DNA from: Hyparrhenia diplandra
Lineage: Eukaryota > Streptophyta > Magnoliopsida > Poales > Poaceae
Assembly: GCA_015847255.1 (NCBI GenBank)
Contig: JADLZK010001213.1
Coordinates: 46,544-110,543 of the forward strand
DNA length: 64,000 nucleotides
Direction: 5' to 3'
The notes below the pieces were generated by a model, which was not told where the DNA came from, ran no database searches, and was given only the letters and a program-made list of their open reading frames with translations. The translations under genes were made by a program, and so were the position numbers. Positions 58,101 through 64,000 of this stretch are shown piece after piece (the stretch's first letter is position 1; every line of letters begins with the position of its first letter).

Positions 58101-58760
58101 CTTTTACCTGGTTCGGCACTACAAACTTACCATATATTGGAGACCGCCACAAACTTAACATAGCTTCCGAAGTTGGTTAACTTGCTCACGGTTTCCACGG
58201 TTGCCATATATCATAACAACCACCGTCAGACTCGCTCCCTAGGTCCGTTGTGTCTTTGGAAAAGAAGATGTGCACCAACATCTTCTTGGTGGGTCGTAGT
58301 CAGTGTTTGTTTTCACTGAATTAGGCTCTCTGCTATGAATACACGTACAACACCAACTTCTCACTGAAAATAGCCCAATCTTTAAGTGTGATCCTCATCA
58401 CTACTTCATCTCTCTTTAATCAAGCAAAACAATTCCTAAAGCTCATCTTCTTGTTCTGAAGTTTCTACAGATCTGAAACTCAATCTCGCACAGGTTGTAT
58501 TGCGACAGTTAAGCTGAGATCAGCTGTTCAGATTACAACAAAACCATGGGGGTTACATTTTTAACAAGATATATTTTAGCCAGACGCACTCGTATGAAAG
58601 CTACTAACCTACAAAGAAAAGGTATATATATCGAGTGAGCTGCACAAACAAAAGGTATATGGTGTCACATCATTCATCTAAAAACTCAGTCTCGGCCTTG
58701 TGTTGTATAGTTGTAGCAATTAGATGGAACTGTTAGCGATGGACCTTGCACATTCACTGA
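55110..58760. other. Remorin upstream region and intergenic DNA
   Basis: 55110-55330 is the remorin leader and promoter. 55400-56040 is AT-rich. A perfect 22-bp hairpin lies at 56050-56135. 57110-58070 is moderately GC-rich with frames in several phases but no recognised domain, so I list no gene. 58190-58760 shows nothing. Confidence 0.45.
56050..56135. repeat. Perfect 22-bp inverted repeat with 42-nt loop
   Basis: Arm 56050-56071 (starting GTGATGGTAGTAATTGCATC) is exactly complementary to 56114-56135 (starting CAGATGCAATTACTACCATC). Transcribed from either strand it would fold into a hairpin of small-RNA precursor size. No further pairing extends it on the outside beyond a possible G-U. 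Confidence 0.9.
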
Positions 58761-58863
58761 CTAGGATTGGATGGTACTAGTGCAAATCCCACGCTTTGGT
58801 GGCAGTTTCCTTAAGATGAGATCAGCACCAAAGAGCGGCGCATACGACCAAACTCTCAGCCAG
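58761..58863 (-). other. Possible terminal exon of an unrecognised gene
   Basis: On the minus strand an acceptor (CTTGTGCAG, 58864 upward) opens WLRVWSYAPLFGADLILRKL, then PPKRGICTSTIQS and TAG at 58761-58763. Hydrophobic and protein-like, but with no family match. It could be the last exon of the gene suggested by 62053-62135. Low confidence. Confidence 0.25.
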
Positions 58864-60083
58864 CTGCACAAGACACAGTGAACAGCAATAGAAAGAATAT
58901 CAGCAAAGTGCAGTACATCGACTCGATTATATATATAAGAGATCTACCTTGATATCACAAAAGTCAGAATTCAAGATATGCACATGATACGATGGCACGC
59001 CTATCTAAACCTTGCACCACAACAATTAATTTTGATCGAAAAACATACTCTAAGTATTAAAAGAAGTTCAGGATTGGATGGTTCAGAACATCAAGATCGA
59101 CATTTTTAAATGCACTTAAGCACATATGTGCAAGATAGACACGCGCTAAGCTTCGTCTTTACTGGAAATATTTCAGAACCAAATTTATACAACCTAGGAG
59201 TTTCTACTCTATTATGCATCTTGACCAAGAAGCAACCACTAAAGCAAAATGGAGGTCACACCAGCCAACCTGTGTATGAGGAGGATTAATGTGGTATTTA
59301 ATGTTAAACAAACAAGTCATCAAGATATACTTTCTTTATTGGAGACAACAGATAGCAAAAGTACTCTCATCTCCATCGCTCCTAAACGCTTTTGACTCGA
59401 CAGGGAAAAGCGGCTTGCAACATGACGAATAGCCTACACAAGGATACCCCTCACTATTATAACTCTACTGTTATCCAAGCCTCGTGGCTGATGAGCACAA
59501 GATTTCTGGGCGATAACAGAATGATACAGGATGTTTGCATGGCCTCACCCTCTGAAATGCACATACATTTCAGGAGTATGGGGAATTTTTACTCTTTCAA
59601 AACAAACCTCATGTTGCGAGAAATCAAGCTTAAGCACAAGCATAAAATCTCTTGATTTCCCAATACTCAGCGTGAATGCTGAGTCTTGTTTTTCGTAGTA
59701 GCAGTTGTGGTGCAAACCATAATACTATATAGTTCTCAACTCTCAACCAATGCAAATGGCGTAGTCTCAGCTAGTTAAACAATGATACAAGGAATGCATC
59801 ACACTCCGTCACCCATAGAGAAGGAAACCAAAATAGGCAGCAAATAAAGGATGCTTAGCTGAAAAGTAGCTCCACGTTAGTATAAGAGATAAAAAGAAGC
59901 ACACAAAATATAAAATCACAGGATCTGCAAACATAATTTGCTCTCAAATAACCCAAGCGCGCGCGGTTTATCTTTCGGTCAAATGAAACTAAGTTTACAA
60001 ACTCAGTAGTTTTCTGGAATTTTATTATTCAGGTAGGGTGTCACTCTAGGAAATCTCATGAACAAGTTTTCACTAACCCGACA

Positions 60084-60463
60084 CTCCCTCCATCATCTTC
60101 TTAGGGCGCGTGAGCTGACAGACATCTCGGATACCAGCGAGGCGGAGGGAAACTGCTCTGAGAGAGACTGGTGAGCGCAGATGCGGGGCCAATGTGGTCC
60201 TCACCTTGCTACTTCGGGATCATATTGATTGGATCAGCTCCTGTCTGTGCATGCATGCATGTTGGTCATGACCATAATAAACCAATAGCATCTAAGTTCT
60301 TTCTGGCAACCCGGTCACCAAAGCGACAATCAATCGTCGACTCTTAAATTGATCACTCGCGTATGATTGCATCATACGTGAAGCTTTAGCAAAGCCCGCA
60401 CTCGCTACATTACATCAAAAGTGAAAAATACGCTGGCGCCTTACAAAAGACCGATGGAGGGAG
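60084..60463. mobile_element. Stowaway-like MITE, about 380 bp
   Basis: Left end CTCCCTCCATCATCTTCTTA, then GGGCGC. The right end, as reverse complement, reads CTCCCTCCATCGGTCTTTTG, then TAAGGCGC. The terminal repeats are imperfect over about 28 bp. TA follows the right end (60464-60465); the left flank is CA, probably mutated TA. Confidence 0.65.
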
Positions 60464-61309
60464 TATATCTACTCATATACCTCATATGAAAACTTCAAAA
60501 AGAAAAGAATATAATATGATTTCATGCTGTAAATGTCCACTGGGCCTACAGTGATTACCAAAACATCTATGCTGCAGTGAAGCCAAAAAGAAACATGTGA
60601 CATTACTCTGCAAAATGTAACATCTTTTGACAAAATTACCCGCGGCTTCTGAACTTGGTTTCTCACCACATGAGCGTTACAGTAGTAGTATTTCCTGGAA
60701 TTCTCACAGGTCCAGTCACGAAAAGAAATGAGAAGTGACATCGCATAACAATTCCTGCGATTTCTAAAATGCTCGTTGAGAAATACTTCTAGAGTGCCAC
60801 TTTCACAAGCTTAAATATAAACTAAGCAATGAACTGAACTTACTTATTTTACTTGCAGACATTTTCTTATGCAGTACTTCCGGCAAAATTATCATCAAAT
60901 CGAGACAATCAGGCAAAGCAAGAGTTCTTGGTCCCTGCTTCACCCTTTACTGGCTTGGCATTAGGGATAGTGAAGCTAAAAGTGTTAAACTATGGGAAGT
61001 GTTTCTTTTATTTTACGCTTTGGTTTTGGTATTTTCTCATGATCATCTTGCCATATAGTTGTCTTTAATTTTACACAACAAAACCTCATTTCTCGAAAAA
61101 TAATTACTCTTTGGCCAGTGCGGTTCCTAAGTTTGGTCGCGTACAATATCACTCAGAAGTGTTCCCCAAGGAACTGCAGTACAAGATCTAAAATCCCTAA
61201 TCATTCTAACAGCCTGGTAAAATCGTGCGAACACCACACACTGCTGTGCTTTGAAGAGGTCAGGCCAAATGTTCACGCCTCCCTCAAAACGGTGGCCAAT
61301 GAGGGATAG

Positions 61310-61572
61310 GTTGGTAGCTCAGTGGTATATGGCAGGGAGCTTCTAGCCCTTATGAACTTCTTAGGGTCTAATCACTCTAGACTCAGACTTGAGTTAGTCT
61401 TGAGTGACAAGAGTAGTTTTTCTTCACAGTACCGCACCTGTAATTGTCTTTCCCTCTGTGTGTCTTTGGAGTCTTGAGTGTGTTGGGAGGGGCTTTTAGC
61501 CCTCTACTTTTGTATTATTTCTTCTCTCTCAAAATGAAATGACACGCAGCTCCTGCACCATTGTTTTGAGAA
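61310..61572 (+). mobile_element. 3' end of a plant LINE (5'-truncated)
   Basis: AAATGAAATGACACGCAGCT followed by CCTGCACCATTG, and upstream GGCTTTTAGCCCTCTACTTT, match the general form of grass L1-type LINE 3' ends. There is no A-tail of length and no target duplication could be fixed, so the limits are approximate. Confidence 0.4.
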
Positions 61573-62052
61573 AACAATAAATACTTTGAACCATACTCTC
61601 GTGCTAATATTCTTCTTAATCTATAATAATGTCTCCAACTTTTTCTATGTGATCACTTTGTCAAGTTAATCGATCATCCAAGAGATTGATTACTGCCACA
61701 TCAACTTTTCCTTTTGACATATAAAACTGATATAAGAAAAATCAAAATTTTGCTTTAAAAGACATGTGTCAGTGCAAGGTGCTTATACATTTTCTTTGGA
61801 CAAGGTGCTTAAAGGGAGAGAAATGTTGACATATGCATTAAGCGCAAAATAGAAATTAATTCCTAAAATGCAAACTAGTGTTTAAATATAGGCTTTAATC
61901 GAACGTGATACCATGTCTTTTGTTAGCACTACATTACTTAAGCACCAGTGCTAGCTTAGCCACTGACATGGTAAAAGAGACCTGTCCTCTTGGCTAGTAG
62001 GAATGCTCTTATAAGGCCAATCACTGAGAAATCCAAATCACGCGAAAATTAC

Positions 62053-62135
62053 CTGAATGACATAGTAGATCATTCCACTGATTGGTATTGTGAAAGCCGG
62101 GTCGCGGAGCTTCCATCGGTCAACACCGCATGTGC
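62053..62135 (-). other. Possible internal exon of an unrecognised membrane protein gene
   Basis: On the minus strand an acceptor (TTTGATAG) and donor (CAG, then GTAATTTTCG) enclose 83 bases reading TCGVDRWKLRDPAFTIPISG, then MIYYVIQ. The same frame continues upstream as FVTQAAVLIVICLIG, which would be a membrane helix if the exon is longer (to about 62190). The character is that of a multi-pass membrane protein. I do not recognise the family. Confidence 0.3.
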
Positions 62136-64000
62136 CTATCAAACATATAACAATGAGCACAGCAGCTTGAGTCACGAACCATTCTAAAACTGCTGAACTG
62201 AAACCCACCTCGATAGTAAATCTCAGCCCAGAGCGTAGGGCCAAGCGTAGGCTAGAATGTCTAGGCCAGGCAAATCAATAAGCACATGTTGATATATCTA
62301 CAAGAAAGTATTGACACACACATTACTAGAGTTGTTTCCAACCAGCCTCACAGAAACGAAAATAAAATCTGCGCTACTCTTTACACTAAAACCTTAGGGT
62401 GTAGCCTTGCAAGCTGCACTATTCCGCTGCGCTGCGAGCACTAAACACTGTTGACTACTCACTCGCATACTACACATTGTGAGACCAGTTCACCACAAAT
62501 CATGACCAGGTGGACTAAGCCATAATACGACTCACGGAGTGCTATCCGGGTTAGCACTAGGATGGCTGATGAACTCACCACCATTGACAATGATCGTGTT
62601 TAGAAAATGGAACACCTTCCCGTGCAGTCCACCCATACTAGTGAAACGGCACTCAATCCTTATCAGCGACCTGTACTCACATCAAAGTGAAAACTTAATG
62701 TAGACGTCGGTAACCATTGTCTCATTTCGAATCAATCACAATTGGAATACAGACTGCGTTAAATGGTTTGCCGTACAATTCACAAAAGGCTCAGAAACGA
62801 GGTCTCAAATCTTAGGCGTTGAACCCTCGTCCCAGCTTTAGCTCGTGGTTCCAAACTAAATCGGACCCCAACCGCAAGCTAGCTTTGCTAGGACTGAAAT
62901 CGTGCGGTTACCCAGGGCTTTACTGGGGCTACGACTGCAACGACGCCGTAGAGCGCCGGCCAGGGCGCGCGGAAGGTGCGGTCCTGGCACTATCGCCGAC
63001 TTGTTCACGTCGTCCCGCAGACCTCCACACGCCGCCGGAGACCGGCCCGCCATGCGCCTCGCAACCTTTCACCACTGCCTCGCTTCCTCCACCACACCTC
63101 CTCCTCCTCCTCCTTCCTCAGGGCCGGACCAACCGGCGGAATCGAATCGAAATGCTATAGGTTCTAGGAATGCGAAGCAAACGCGGAGTGCGCGCGAGCG
63201 ACCGGAAGGCCCCAAAAGCTGGATGGAAGCAATCAAAATTCGTCGAAGGCGGGCGGATTGGGGAAAATGCGTCTAGCGGGCTTGCAGTTAGCGAAGCCCG
63301 CTGCTGGAGGAGAAATCTTATAAAGGGCCTTTATTTTCGGTGAAAAGAAAAACATCCACAGTGCCACAGTACCGGGTTAGCGGCTTTTGACCCGCAATAC
63401 CGGGTTAACGGGTTTTATTACTATTCACTCGGGCTCATTACTCTCACCGGGTCCATACATCCCATAGTAGCGGGTTTAGTGTCCCATAGCGTGTTCGCGG
63501 GAGGGCGTGGCTCCTCTGCGGTTTTATTTTTCTGGCGGCAGCGACGCGATGCGACGCGGCGGCAAACTGGCGTGAATAAATTCTCGCGCCTTCTTCTACG
63601 TTCTCCGATGGCGATCTTCTCCGGCGTCAGCGGAGTAGCATCGAGGGGCCTGTCCGAGAGTGAGCGGCGCGCCGTGCGTCTTCTTCCGAGTGATGAGTGG
63701 CTGTTGACACTGTTAATCTTCGAAGGAAGATGTTCGCCGGTGAAAATCGAGCTTTTGCTTTCGAGGTTCTGCCCGTGATTGGAATCGAAGAGATCTCGTC
63801 ATGGAGTACGAGTTGGTCGATCGCGGCACGGGAGGCCGTTATTGGTGATTAGCCTGCGTAAGTCACATACTGCCATTTGCCTCCGCGCCCGTGCCAGGTT
63901 TGGCTCACAGTGTCCACGGCGATTGGGAAGCTGCGCCGGCGGTGATCGAGCGGATCTCGAAGGCTTCGAGGAAGATGAATAGGAGTTTTGTACTTCTTTG
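62136..64000. other. Right-edge stretch, possible promoter region of genes beyond the window
   Basis: 62850-63110 is GC-rich with a minus-strand frame starting MAGRSPAACGGLRDDVNKSA (63053) that could be a first exon of the gene suggested by 62053-62135, but no domain supports it. At 63300-63480 CCGGGTTA-type words repeat. From 63609 a plus-strand frame, MAIFSGVSGVASRGLSESER and on, runs to a stop at 63778 with no recognised family. I assign no gene here. Confidence 0.35.

Larger units (their letters stand above)
58864..62052. other. AT-rich stretch with MITE and LINE remnants; no gene assigned
   Basis: No conserved exon recognised apart from possible introns of the minus-strand candidate. 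A MITE lies at 60084-60463 and a LINE-like tail at about 61310-61572. ATGCATGCATGCATG occurs at about 60250. Confidence 0.4.

Noticed and set aside
1..64000. CRISPR arrays, bacterial operons or organelle inserts
   Set aside because: No spaced repeat array, no ribosome-binding sites, and gene structure is that of a plant nuclear genome.

Overview
This is nuclear DNA from a grass (Poaceae). The genes are split by short GT-AG introns, and GC-rich first exons sit between AT-rich spacers. Stowaway-like MITEs beginning CTCCCTC, a Helitron 3' terminus, SINE-like inserts and a degraded Ty3/gypsy element with short LTRs are all typical of grass genomes. The species cannot be named from the sequence. 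No operons, CRISPR arrays, tRNA or rRNA genes were seen.

Layout, left to right. 1527-5552 (+) is the C-terminal quarter of a callose synthase. 7642-8852 (+) is a frame-broken PPR gene. 14256-18255 (+) is a NAC transcription factor with a probable C-terminal membrane anchor. 20655-28577 (+) is a four-exon TFIIIC subunit 6-like gene; its second intron holds a TIR transposon that itself carries an LTR retrotransposon. About 29041-34051 is a Helitron. 34539-35960 (-) is THO complex subunit 7. 38667-41611 (+) is an eleven-exon conserved plant secreted protein. 42603-44702 (-) is an intact eight-exon ALA-interacting subunit (CDC50 family). 45869-49068 (+) holds two broken DUF674 pieces. 51455-55109 (-) is a five-exon remorin. 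55110-64000 is mostly unassigned, with a perfect 22-bp hairpin, a MITE, a LINE-like tail and two possible exons of an unrecognised minus-strand membrane protein.

The genes do not form one pathway; they are ordinary plant housekeeping, membrane and regulatory genes: cell-wall callose, nuclear mRNA export (THO), RNA polymerase III transcription (TFIIIC), phospholipid flippase partner (ALIS) and plasma-membrane nanodomain scaffold (remorin). The gene set resembles what I remember of the distal short arm of rice chromosome 3, but I could not check this.

A general caution: most genes have intact splice sites and conserved protein but also single-base gains or losses, many of them in short homopolymers. 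ALIS and TFIIIC6 read cleanly. This pattern fits residual assembly errors at least as well as gene decay, so 'broken' calls are provisional. I found no convincing new molecular system; the most informative points are the nested transposons, the Helitron, a 14-nt micro-exon, a GC-AG intron and the perfect hairpin.
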